64,000 bases of DNA from Coix lacryma-jobi var. lacryma-jobi (lineage: Eukaryota; Streptophyta; Magnoliopsida; Poales; Poaceae), in NCBI GenBank assembly GCA_009763385.1, contig CM019831.1, positions 84,851,845 through 84,915,844 on the forward strand, written 5' to 3'. Below, piece after piece: positions 55,267 to 64,000 of this stretch. Numbering within the stretch: the stretch's first letter is position 1; every line of letters begins with the position of its first letter. The position numbers were made by a program, and so were the translations under genes. The notes beneath the pieces were generated by a model. The model saw only the letters and a list, made by a program, of their open reading frames with translations, was not told the DNA's origin and searched no databases.

Positions 55267-56016
55267 TGTAACACCTCTGGTGTTAAGCTAGCATGTCAGC
55301 ATCATCTCATCTTGCATAATCATCCAATGAGCATAAGCATTCACATTTTGTCTTAATCATTCATATAAAGTGTCATTTCATGTGGGAAGTGCATATAAAC
55401 ATACAATGATGTGATGCTTGTTTGGCTTGTTTGTTGAAGTGGTTTGATCTTCTTAGTAGTCTAACCATGTTAAGAAGTTAGAATGAGGCCATGTTTATGT
55501 TGGTCATTTTGGCTAATCAAGTCTCTAAAACCTAGTTGACCAAATGGAGCTTTAAGAGTCCTTTTGTTTGACTAACAAAGACATCCTTGATAGAAGCTTT
55601 GCATGGTTGAGTGCCCTTAACCAAAAGTGTGTAGAATTTAGAGTAGAACAAAAGTTGTTTTTGGGTCAACTCATGAAAATGAGTCTAATTTGGTGTTCTT
55701 AAACTCACAAGGAAGAAATGGGTGAGTTTAGACTTGGAAAATTTTCCTAAGTCTTAAACTGCGAAAACAGTTTCACCTAGTGAAGTTTGGAGCTTTCCCG
55801 AGCAAAATCCAAGCCGAACCAGTGCTCAAGCTTATAACCAAAGTTGTAGTTTTCACGTAGCTCTTCTCAATGAAACCATCGATTTAGTGTTTCATCAAGT
55901 GGTTAAGGAGATAATCACGCGCGAAGATGGGTTGTCAGTCAGCCTGATGGCCAACTGAATCCATCGATTCAGTTCAAATCCAAGCTGGTCATGGCCGACC
56001 GCGCCAGGCATCGCGC
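55267..56016 (+). repeat. Tekay-like LTR B, first 750 bp
   Basis: Starts TGTAACACCTCTGGTGTTAA and matches LTR A from 13570 over its whole length with small indels, up to GGCCGACCGCGCCAGGCATCG. There it is cut by the Athila-like LTR. Confidence 0.85.
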
Positions 56017-57333
56017 TGTTGACGCTCACTAATGCTCATAATTAACCATCAACTATTGCATGAAATGACACTAAATGAATCACAAAGCATAGTTGTAGGG
56101 TTTGAAACTAACAAGTTCCACAAGTTTTGGTGCTCTCACTTGTTTTGTAGGACATCCATGTTTTTACCATATAAAAGTATCTCAAGTGATGAATTGGAGT
56201 GCACCATTGTGAAGAGCTCGGCGAGACGATCGAAACAGACATATCATTTGCTATATTCGGAGTCCCAGATGAAAAGATATTAATTTCACAACGAAACTTG
56301 CAAAAGAAGGATCTAGAAGACACAAGAAGACACCACGAGGTGGTCCGCCATGTGGGCCCACTGGGCCAGACCGACCGGTGGGGCCCATAGATCGGCCGGT
56401 CGGCCATGGAGGCCGTTTTGCCTCCGCTTTCTGGAACCTTCTTCCACCGCCTCCTAGGATGCATCTCCACCGTCCCTGAAGTCGGTTTGATCCTATGACC
56501 ACGGTTCCTCGCCCAGGGCTATATAAGCAGCCCCAGACCCCCGTCTTCAGGCATCTCCATCTTCATTATTCATCTCCACATCAGAAACTACGGTTTCAAT
56601 TAGAAGTAGAGGTCCCTCTAGATGAATTTCTTCTAGTTCTAGTTCTAGTTGTCTAGTTCATCTAGTTGTAATTAGAGGTCGGATTAGAGAGAGGAGAAGG
56701 AGAGAGCTGAGGAGGAGTGGATCTGTCAGATCTTCCTCAACATTGTGTTGGTGCAGCATCTGGTTTGTCTTCAAGTAATCTCTAGGTTCTTCATTTAGTA
56801 CTTCTAAGTATTCTATTTAATTTCAGTTCTTACCTTATTTTATTTACTGGATCTCCGCTCGTATTGAGTGCTCTAATTATGATATCTGATTAGAGTAGTA
56901 AGCGTTAGTGTAGACTTGATATCTAGACTAGGGTTTACCTGAGTTTGCGCCCAATCCTCCGGATAGTTGTGGTAGCTACAGGGGTGACAGCTTTGTAGAT
57001 TGTTATAATCCACCACATTAGGATTGGTGTTTTCGTAGAGCTTTTTGGCAGCCTTCTCCCGATTATCCTTTTCCCAGTCTTTTTCGAGAATCGGAAAGGT
57101 ACTGTTGCTCCGAAGTAAGTAAAGTATAGTGAGCCTTTAATTAAATAGACCTGCTTAGAAAACCCTATATCTCTCTCTAACCACATTACCATTCTTTTCT
57201 TAGACGTTCTTAATTCTTCTAGCACACTTCACGTTCCCTGTGGAAATCGATACCCCGGAATACTCTCGAGTGAAAGCTACATCGGTATCTGTGCACTTGC
57301 GGATTTTTCTGTGTGCGTTTAAAATACCCAACA
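56017..57333 (+). repeat. 5' LTR of an Athila-like Ty3/gypsy element
   Basis: Starts TGTTGACGC, ends CCCAACA, 1317 bp. It has a TATA box and is followed 7 bases later by a primer binding site. Short ORFs in it are not convincing. Confidence 0.82.
56520..56527 (+). promoter_or_regulatory. TATA box of the Athila-like LTR
   Basis: GGCTATATAAGCAGCCCCAG is a strong plant core promoter context; transcription would start near 56550. Confidence 0.75.
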
Positions 57334-57340
57334 AACTTTC

Positions 57341-57358
57341 TGGCGCCGTTGCCGGGGA
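57341..57358 (+). promoter_or_regulatory. Primer binding site of the Athila-like element
   Basis: TGGCGCCGTTGCCGGGGA is the primer site typical of plant Athila and related Ty3/gypsy elements, usually assigned to tRNA-Asp. Only 20 bp of leader follow before the next insertion. Confidence 0.85.
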
Positions 57359-57378
57359 ACGGTAGCTGTTCTATAATC

Positions 57379-57700
57379 TGTAACAACCCACAAATTCCTA
57401 CACCGAAAATTACAACCACAAAATTTTTCTTTCCTTTTCAACTTTGCATGATGAGTGAGACAACTTACTTGTGCATCAATCTCTAAACGTGAGCATTAAC
57501 ATTCATACCTAGCCATTAGGTAAGTTGCATAGTAAGTAACTAATAACCTATTAATAAGCATATGTGATTTGGCTCTTCTTGGATTTCTTGTGTGAAATGC
57601 ATCAATACATATATATAAACTTTGCAAAGCATGTTACGTGACAAACCCATAACCTAAGATCAATATTTGGATTAAGGAGCAACACTAGCATTGAGTTAAT
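57379..57700 (+). repeat. Tekay-like LTR C, first part
   Basis: Starts TGTAACAACCCACAAATTCC. Non-coding. Its last five bases, TTAAT, are the left target duplication of the solo LTR. Confidence 0.75.
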
Positions 57701-59741
57701 TGCGGATACATGGGTGTATGCCGAGCCTCTGAGTGATGAGTGATTGTCAACGGGTTTGATGCGCATGTTCTTGCGCTTGTGTTGTGCAGGTGTCGAGCAC
57801 GGAGACAGTGATCGAGGGCAAGGTGAAGGTCAAGTTGAGACGTGCCGTGCCGATGGACTGGGTGCGATGAAGGATGGGCGTGCCGTGCGGCGGACGTGCC
57901 ATGCCGATGGATCGAGCAGTGAAGGGCGGACGTGAGGCTTGGACTGAGGGACCGGAGTGCCTGAGGATCAGCTGTGGTGGCTGGCAGCCTGGGACAGCGA
58001 CGAGCAGAGACTTGCGGGGCACGGTGTTGCTAGGGTCGAGGACCTGGGGACACATGTCGGTGGACGGGGTGCACGGGCGGTGCATCCCCTCTACAGCTCC
58101 GGTTTGGGTGGTTGAGCCAGGGAAAAACCACCGGGTGGACGGTTTCCGAGTTTGGGCCTCAAAACTCGGGTGCTCGGTTTCTAGGTTGAGCCACAAAACC
58201 TGGGCGCGGACGGTTTCCGAGTTTGGCCACAAAACTCGGGCGATGGGCCGGTTTCCGAGTTTGGGCCTCAAAACTCGGGCGCTGCGGGTTTCTGAGTTTG
58301 GGCCACAAAACTCAGGCTGGTGGGCTGGTTTCCCGGTTTGGGCCTCAAAACCGGGGGTTGCTGGAAAAGGCTGGTTTCCCGGTTTGGGCCACAAAACCGG
58401 GGGTGCAGAGCGAGGACGGCACGTGGCGGCAATCGGAAGGTTGCGTGGAGGCAACGCGGACGAGTTGTGCGGGCGTGGCCGTTGGATCTACCTACCACCG
58501 AGTTGGTCCAGAATAACCCTAGGGTTTAGCTGGTTCGCTCTGTAATTAGAATAGAGAGGTGTAGAGTAGGAAATAGACTTAGACTAGAATAGGATAAGTA
58601 GTCAGGGGAGACACCCTCCTCCCCAATCTTAGTTTTAGCCATCTCATTTGCTTCCTGCACTTAGGGTTTCCTGCTCTCCCATCCCCTGCTGTAGCTGAGA
58701 TCCGCAGAGAGACTTGCAACTCTGTGTACTGTTGATTTTGAGGAAAGGAGGCCGTAACCTCCTTGTCGTAGCGTGTGTTTGCGCTTCGGCTTGCAATTCG
58801 TGGCTGTGATTTCCGTTGTGTTCGTGTTCTTCGCGGAATCCTTTTTCTCCACGATTTTCCTGTCGCTTGATCTCCTTGCTCGGTTCATCTTTTGCAAATC
58901 CGTTTAAACCAAGTTGTTCTAGATCGTGAGGCACTTCTTTCCACCGAAAGAACTTGTCTCTAACCTCACGGTCTAGGAGATCGATCAATTTTTCGTTTCG
59001 GGTCAAGTTTTCTCCTTTCCCCTGAAATTCTTCGATTCACCGATTTGGAGATAGGTTCGAGCCATGATCTCTTAGAGATAGCTCACTATACTCTTTGTGA
59101 CTCATCTCACCAGGTTTGATCCCTAGTGGAATTGCTTTGGGTGAGATCGAGGCAAATTGGTGGTCGAGCAGGGCTGTTGCGCATTGACCGGACGCTGGCA
59201 TCGGGCCGTCCGGACGCTGACCAAGTGCGTCCGGTCGTTGAATGATTCAGCGAGTCTCCCTGTAGACCGACCGGACGCTCTGCTCTTTGGGTGACCGGAC
59301 TCACCGGTGCTACTGTTCCTGTCTTTTGTCCCGTGTGACCGGACGCAGGTGAATCGACCGGACGCTCCTCTAGCCAGAGTCCGGTCAGTTCCAGAGAGCT
59401 CCCAGATCGAGTTTTGAGAGACCGGACGCGTCCGGTGCCCGCTGACCGGACGCAGTCAGAGTCCGGTCAAGTCTGTGTTGCACCGTTTCGTTCGTGTTTT
59501 GCTCGTTCGTTGACGGATTTGATTTCCATCTTTTGCGTTGGCTTTCTAGAGTTGTGTAGTGTCCCGCTGTGCTTCTTGGAAGCATCCACCCTACATCTAG
59601 GGTCATGGACACTAGCAAGCTCTAGGGTTTGTCTTTGGGGTTGTTTTTGGGACAATGGAATCTAGTTTCCGAAAGGAAATTTTGAAGCTCCCATTCACCC
59701 CCCCCCTCTGGTCGCTTTCGGGTAGCTTTCTCGGTCCTTCA
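57701..59741 (+). repeat. Solo LTR of a SIRE-like copia element
   Basis: Starts TGCGGATACATGGG and ends GGTCCTTCA, 2041 bp, plus strand. TTAAT stands on both sides (57696-57700 and 59742-59746). It is homologous along its length to the LTRs at 16320 and 25740 but uses CCGGACGC-type palindromes (59170-59465) instead of GCGTCCGATG. It has the hairpin array at 58146-58400. The internal region was lost, the usual result of LTR-LTR recombination. Confidence 0.95.
58146..58400. repeat. Hairpin array in the solo LTR
   Basis: Seven units start at about 58146, 58181, 58217, 58255, 58292, 58332 and 58378. Arms include CCGAG/CTCGG, CTGAG/CTCAG and CCCGG/CCGGG around a TTTGGGCC(A/T)CAAAA loop. Confidence 0.85.
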
Positions 59742-60235
59742 TTAATTAGAAAAGAAATGGAGAAACGGTAAACGAACTGACTGGGCCGAAACCCTCTGCG
59801 CAGCCCAGCTAACCGCCAGAGGGAAATCACTGCAAGGCCATTGCGGCCCGGCGTCACCACGCGTGCACAGCACGGCCCAACCGAGCAACGCGCGCGCATG
59901 CACGGCCCTCGCGGATAGCCCAACCGCGCGCGGAGCGGCCCTGCCATCGCGTGCGCCCGCTCGCCTCCGCGCCGAGACCCTGACACACTGGCCCTACGCG
60001 TCAGCGAGCACCACCTCTGTTCTTCTTCTTGCGCAAGCCGGAAGGCAGAGCACGGCAACGACGGAGGCGACCCCCACCATGCCACCTCGGCCGACCGCGG
60101 CTAACAAACCCCTAACAAACTAGGGAATCTTGTCCCCTGCGATTTGAATTGGAGACGTGTGGAATCGGAGTGTCTCGTAACCCTTTGATCAAGGTTGCGC
60201 GGCCAATCCGCCATCCGCCGTGACACCCACCCGTG

Positions 60236-60246
60236 CCTATATAAAC
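60236..60246 (+). promoter_or_regulatory. TATA box of Tekay-like LTR C
   Basis: GTGCCTATATAAACCAAGCC, a clear plant TATA box in C-rich context. Confidence 0.75.
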
Positions 60247-61396
60247 CAAGCCCTCGCCGGAACCCCTGGGTTCCCAGCAAGCGTCGCCACACCGTGGCGC
60301 ACTCACCACACCACACAGCTGAGAGAAGAGAGTAGCGAAGGAGCGGAGCCGTGGAGGATCGGGCGCCGCCGTGGAATTCGTCGGCGCCGAGGAAGAAGAC
60401 CGCGAGCGGAGCACGGGGTGAACCAGGAGCTGCACGGCACTGCAACCGGAGCTACACGGCCTCGAATCGCCCTGCACCGCTATCCTATCTTCACCGCCAC
60501 CACGGTAAACCCCATGCCACCTTCGCCATCTTCATCCTCTACATCGGCCATGGCGCCCGTACCGGAGCGCACAGGCCAGAGCCTCTACCGGCTCGGAGCG
60601 AACTCACACCACCGCGCACACGATGATGCCTCATGAACCGCACTCCGAACTAGGTAGGCAGACCGAGCTCACGGCGATGAAACGCATGCACGTCGCCGCG
60701 GACTGACGCGCCGCGGCGAACCGGTGTCCCAAACGCTATAGCCCATAAGAGACGATGCGAGATAGCCGATGGTGATCACCACTCGAAGTAGAATCCCGTG
60801 CACACTTTAGTTGAAGCCATAGACCAAGGAGCACTCTAGCCGAGAGGGCGAGACGCCGTGACCATGGCGCGATGTCGCGGCTGGGCATGCCGTGGCGAAC
60901 CTGTGTTCCAGTTGCCACGGGCCACGAGTTGGGAACTAACTGGCCGAATAGCATCACCGAGTGATGGAGAACACCGTGCGCGCCGTAGAATTAACTGGTG
61001 CCCGTTAATGAGCTTGTCCCGATGTCGCATGGTCGCGCCGCTGTGTGCCACCGTGCGAGATCATACGCGTGGAGTTGCTGCCGGGATTACCGAGGTCAGC
61101 AGCATGATCTGGAGGCAGTAGAGGAGATGGGAAGGAGACCGTATGATTGAATTTGGTTGGGGAGGAGCGGAACTAGCCAAACGGCATAACACCGCCGCGG
61201 TTCCGCCGCCAAATCTCCTACGCCGGCCGCTAGGAGCACTAGATCAGGCAATTGGTGGTTTGGATCGAATCGCCGTAGAAGCACGATCACGCTGGGGCTC
61301 AGAATCGAGTCCGAAGAGGCGAAGTCGAGCACCGGCGCGAGCTCGTCGCTGGCGGGGCGCCACCATAACAAAACAGAGGAGAAAGGGGAGAGAACT

Positions 61397-61570
61397 CCGA
61401 GGCTCGAGGCTGAAGGAGGCCTCGGAGCAAAAGTCCGTTCGCCCGAGGCTCGAGGCTGAAGGAGGCCTCGGAGCAAAAGTCTGTTTCGAGAGCTCGAGGC
61501 TGAGGGAGGCCTCGGTGCAAAAATCCGTCCCGCCCGAGGCTCGAGGCTGAGGGAGGCCTCGAAGCAAAGA
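61397..61570. repeat. About 46-bp tandem repeat in LTR C
   Basis: GCTCGAGGC recurs at 61402, 61448, 61492 and 61539, each followed by TGA(A/G)GGAGGCCTCGG. Confidence 0.85.
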
Positions 61571-61637
61571 TCCGCCTTGCCCGAGGCGCAAGGCTCGAGA
61601 GAAGCGAGGCTCAGAGCAAAACACCGATTCGCCGAGG

Positions 61638-61785
61638 CTCGAGGGTAGCGTCCTCGGCATCACCGTCCGAGGGAGGCCTCGACTTACTCGAGGGTAGCGT
61701 CCTCGGCATCACCGTCCGAGGGAGGCCTCGACCTACTCGAGGGTAGCGTCCTCGGCATCACCGTCCGAGGGAGGCCTCGACTTAC
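61638..61785. repeat. 49-bp tandem repeat in LTR C
   Basis: Three almost identical units start at 61638, 61687 and 61736 with CTCGAGGGTAGCGTCCTCGG and contain GAGGGAGGCCTCGA. Confidence 0.92.
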
Positions 61786-63776
61786 TTGAGGAACGCGAAC
61801 AGAAGCGTCCGAGATGACGTAACGCTGACGTCATGCTGACATCAGCATCGTTGACCAGATCAACACTGACCGTGGGACCCACCTGTCATTCACTGACACC
61901 GAACGGACCAGTCACAGAGAGCAACACGTGTCGTCACCTGTTAACCAGTCATTTGTTATTTTCAGAAAATAGAATAAACTTCGGAAATTCATAACTAATT
62001 CATACAGACTCCAAAAATAGTGGTTCAAGTTGCTAAATTCATCTAAAATCGAGATCTACCTATGGTACCATGTTTGAGTGCATTTGGATCTTTTGACTTT
62101 CATTCGTTCTTTGTGCTATTCTATAGATGTCGCTAATGCGACCGTTTTCGTACGTTTTCAGAGCCGGAAGGGACGCCTGACAACGAGGATCACGACTACG
62201 AGGAGGAACAAGACAACGATCAATCTCAAGGTGCCACAGCCCATCCAACCTCGTAGATCCCATTACGCATGCTAAATTATCTTTCTAATTTAATGATGCT
62301 CAGTATAGGACTTGCATGATAGATTTGCTTGTAAGCCCATACCTTGACGCAACCTATCCCCTGCTACCCAGCTGATAGGATAGACACACGCGCTGTAAAT
62401 ACTATCTTGATCATATTTATTTATGCTACGGTGAAAACCGGTGCATATTGTAATACGGTGTATATCGGGGAGTGTGCTGCGTGTGTTTTGGGTGAGTATG
62501 GTGGTGAGGGTTGTGTCGACCGAGCCGGAAAATACGACGAGCCTGGTGCGAGTCTTGCCGTGGGGTATATCTGGATGCCCCTGTGGTGTGAAACCTGTGG
62601 CGGGTTAAATGGTGACATGAGGTGGATCTGGGTGTGAGCCGCTGGTGGAGCCCAGATCAGGAGCGTGCTGTGGTGGCACATATAATGAAAACCTTTGAGA
62701 AGACATTCCGGCTTAGTCACCCTAGATTGGTGCGGGATCTGGACCACGGGGAAATACCTTTACAAGCCACTCGCTCCTTATGGACGGGGACGGTCGGACT
62801 ACCTGGTAGGGTAATGCCATTACTGCTAGGCGAGAGAGTGCGAGGAAGGTACGGGTATCAGAGTCCCACACCCTTCCGAGACGATCACGGCTCCCCCTTC
62901 GGGAGAGGGATCGTGACTTCACAGACTTAGCCACCCAGACATACTTGAGGTGAATCCAGGGCTGAGTGGTAGGGTGGCATTACTCTAGGCTGGCAAGCGG
63001 CCGGTATCCGCCTAGGCACATCCGGGGTGCTGATGATGGCGATCTTGTGGATATTGTAGAACCTCTGCAGAGTGTATAGTTGATCGATCGATACGTTGGC
63101 CAATTCGTTGGCCGCGGACCTTTTTCCCTGACCTGTTTCCGACTAGTGAGAGCTTCTCTTTTCTCCCTCTGGTAAGAGTGTGCCGGCCGTGAGTCAGGTG
63201 AGACTGCGGGCCGTTGAGACAAAGGCTGGGAGGGAGCTGGCCTCTGTCGACTGAGCGAGAGTATGTGTGTGTGTGGGAATGGTGAATTGGTGATGGATAC
63301 GTGATAAGTTAAAATGGTGAAACATGATAAACATACATAATTATTATACTGTTTTGCATAGGAAAACCCAGCCTGCTAGGTCTGAATTTCATTTACCTGT
63401 TGCATCCACTACCACATATAAATCATATAGGATGGGAAAGTGTGGCCAGTACAAATCGTACTGAAAATTGAGGTTTCAGGTTCCGAGGAGGAGTACCACT
63501 CCGAGGAGTTCGAGAGTAGGGGGGGTTTTCGCTTCTACGCTCAAGTTTGGAGTTCGATCGCGCTTCTTCGTCTACTTCAAGCTGTTTCGGATGCTGTTTA
63601 TCTAATTTTTTTCGCCTGTTGGCGATGTAATAAATGTATTATCGTATTAAGTACTTTTATTATTCGAAGTATGGATTATGATATTTGACTGGATTATCGG
63701 GTAATTTGACTCGAAAGAGTTTTATTACACTTGACTCTGTGGATTTTCCCTTCGTGGAAAATCAGGTCATTTCAGT

Positions 63777-63788
63777 TGGTATCAGAGC
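63777..63788 (+). promoter_or_regulatory. Primer binding site of Tekay-like element C
   Basis: TGGTATCAGAGC, complementary to the 3' end of initiator methionine tRNA, two bases after the LTR end. Confidence 0.92.
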
Positions 63789-63938
63789 CATACTTGACCT
63801 TAGGACGAAACCCTAGAAAATGGACGTTAGAAACAGGAAGCCACTCTCCTTCGGTTATATACCGACCCTGCATTTACTTTTTCAATGCAAGGCTTATCTT
63901 ACTATGGACTTGCTAACCTTAGCTTTTGATACGTGCAG

Positions 63939-64000
63939 ATGGAGACAACCCCAGTGTATCCGCCGCTAGGACCTTTGCTCAGCCTTACTGCAAAGTGTGT
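63939..64000 (+). CDS. gag: Start of gag, Tekay-like element C
   Basis: After a short leader and an AG, ATG at 63939 opens a frame (METTPVYPPLGPLLSLTAKC) that runs off the window. This is the expected gag position, about 150 bp past the primer site. Too short for a domain call. Confidence 0.5.
   Translation, partial: METTPVYPPLGPLLSLTAKC

Larger units (their letters stand above)
59747..63774 (+). repeat. Tekay-like LTR C, second part
   Basis: It holds a core promoter at 60236, C/G-rich leader sequence, two tandem arrays (61397-61570 and 61638-61785), acidic short ORFs after 62161 and 63480, and AT-rich U5 ending TTTCA. ORFs in the C/G-rich part occur on both strands and are not supported. 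Confidence 0.72.
57379..64000 (+). mobile_element. Tekay-like chromovirus C, 5' end
   Basis: 5' LTR from TGTAACAAC (57379) to TTTCA (63774), followed by an initiator-Met primer site and the start of gag. Without the solo LTR the LTR is about 4.35 kb, similar to LTR A. The ends and length fit the Tekay type, but it belongs to a different family from A and B. The rest lies to the right of the window. Confidence 0.75.

Noticed and set aside
56032..56502. ORFs of 83-120 codons
   Set aside because: They lie inside the Athila-like LTR, overlap on both strands and show no domain.
61638..61785. Regularly spaced repeats that could suggest a CRISPR array
   Set aside because: Units are contiguous tandem copies without unique spacers, in plant LTR DNA.

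Overview
This window is plant nuclear DNA, almost certainly from a grass (Poaceae) with a repeat-rich genome. It is nearly all transposable elements: nested LTR retrotransposons of the Ty3/gypsy (Tat, Tekay-like chromovirus, Athila-like) and Ty1/copia (SIRE/Maximus-like) lineages, CACTA DNA transposons, one hAT element, a Stowaway-type MITE and triplet microsatellites. No bacterial operon, rRNA, tRNA or CRISPR is visible. I cannot name the species.

Left nest (1-29038). A Tekay-like chromovirus (end of pol with chromodomain at 13379, a 4.1-kb 3' LTR from 13570 to 29038) was hit by a Tat-lineage Ty3/gypsy element, whose 3' part fills 1-13378. The 3' LTR of the Tat element was hit by a hAT transposon (5520-12963, perfect 8-bp target duplication). 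The hAT carries a SIRE-type copia fragment (7886-12650). Separately, the Tekay-like LTR was hit by an almost complete 11.4-kb SIRE-type copia element (16320-27695, minus strand) that keeps both LTRs.

Middle (29039-53980). About 1 kb is unassigned. A block of CACTA DNA follows. Element 1 (about 30352-38157) holds the 3' half of a TNP2 transposase on the minus strand, head to head with a spliced TnpA-like gene on the plus strand. A second TnpA-like gene (38285-41999) and a nearly full TNP2 gene (46211-49831), both on the minus strand, probably belong to element 2, whose right end lies near 51065. Between them sit a MITE, an AGT microsatellite and a decayed three-exon gene of unknown family (43670-45381), the only candidate here for non-transposon coding sequence. 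Element 2 sits inside the TNP2 gene of element 3 (51502-53980).

Right nest (53984-64000). The 3' end of a copia element is cut by a Tekay-like LTR (55267). That is cut by the 5' LTR of an Athila-like element (56017-57333), whose leader is cut 20 bp past its primer binding site by a third Tekay-like element (57379 onward). The 5' LTR of this last element holds a SIRE-type solo LTR (57701-59741) flanked by a perfect TTAAT duplication. The window ends in the first codons of its gag.

Most coding frames are broken by stops that look like CAG to TAG or CGA to TGA changes and by single-base indels. The most interesting structure is inside the SIRE-type LTRs: an array of about 38-bp hairpin units whose stem arms change together from unit to unit, and a second array of short palindromes whose motif differs between subfamilies.
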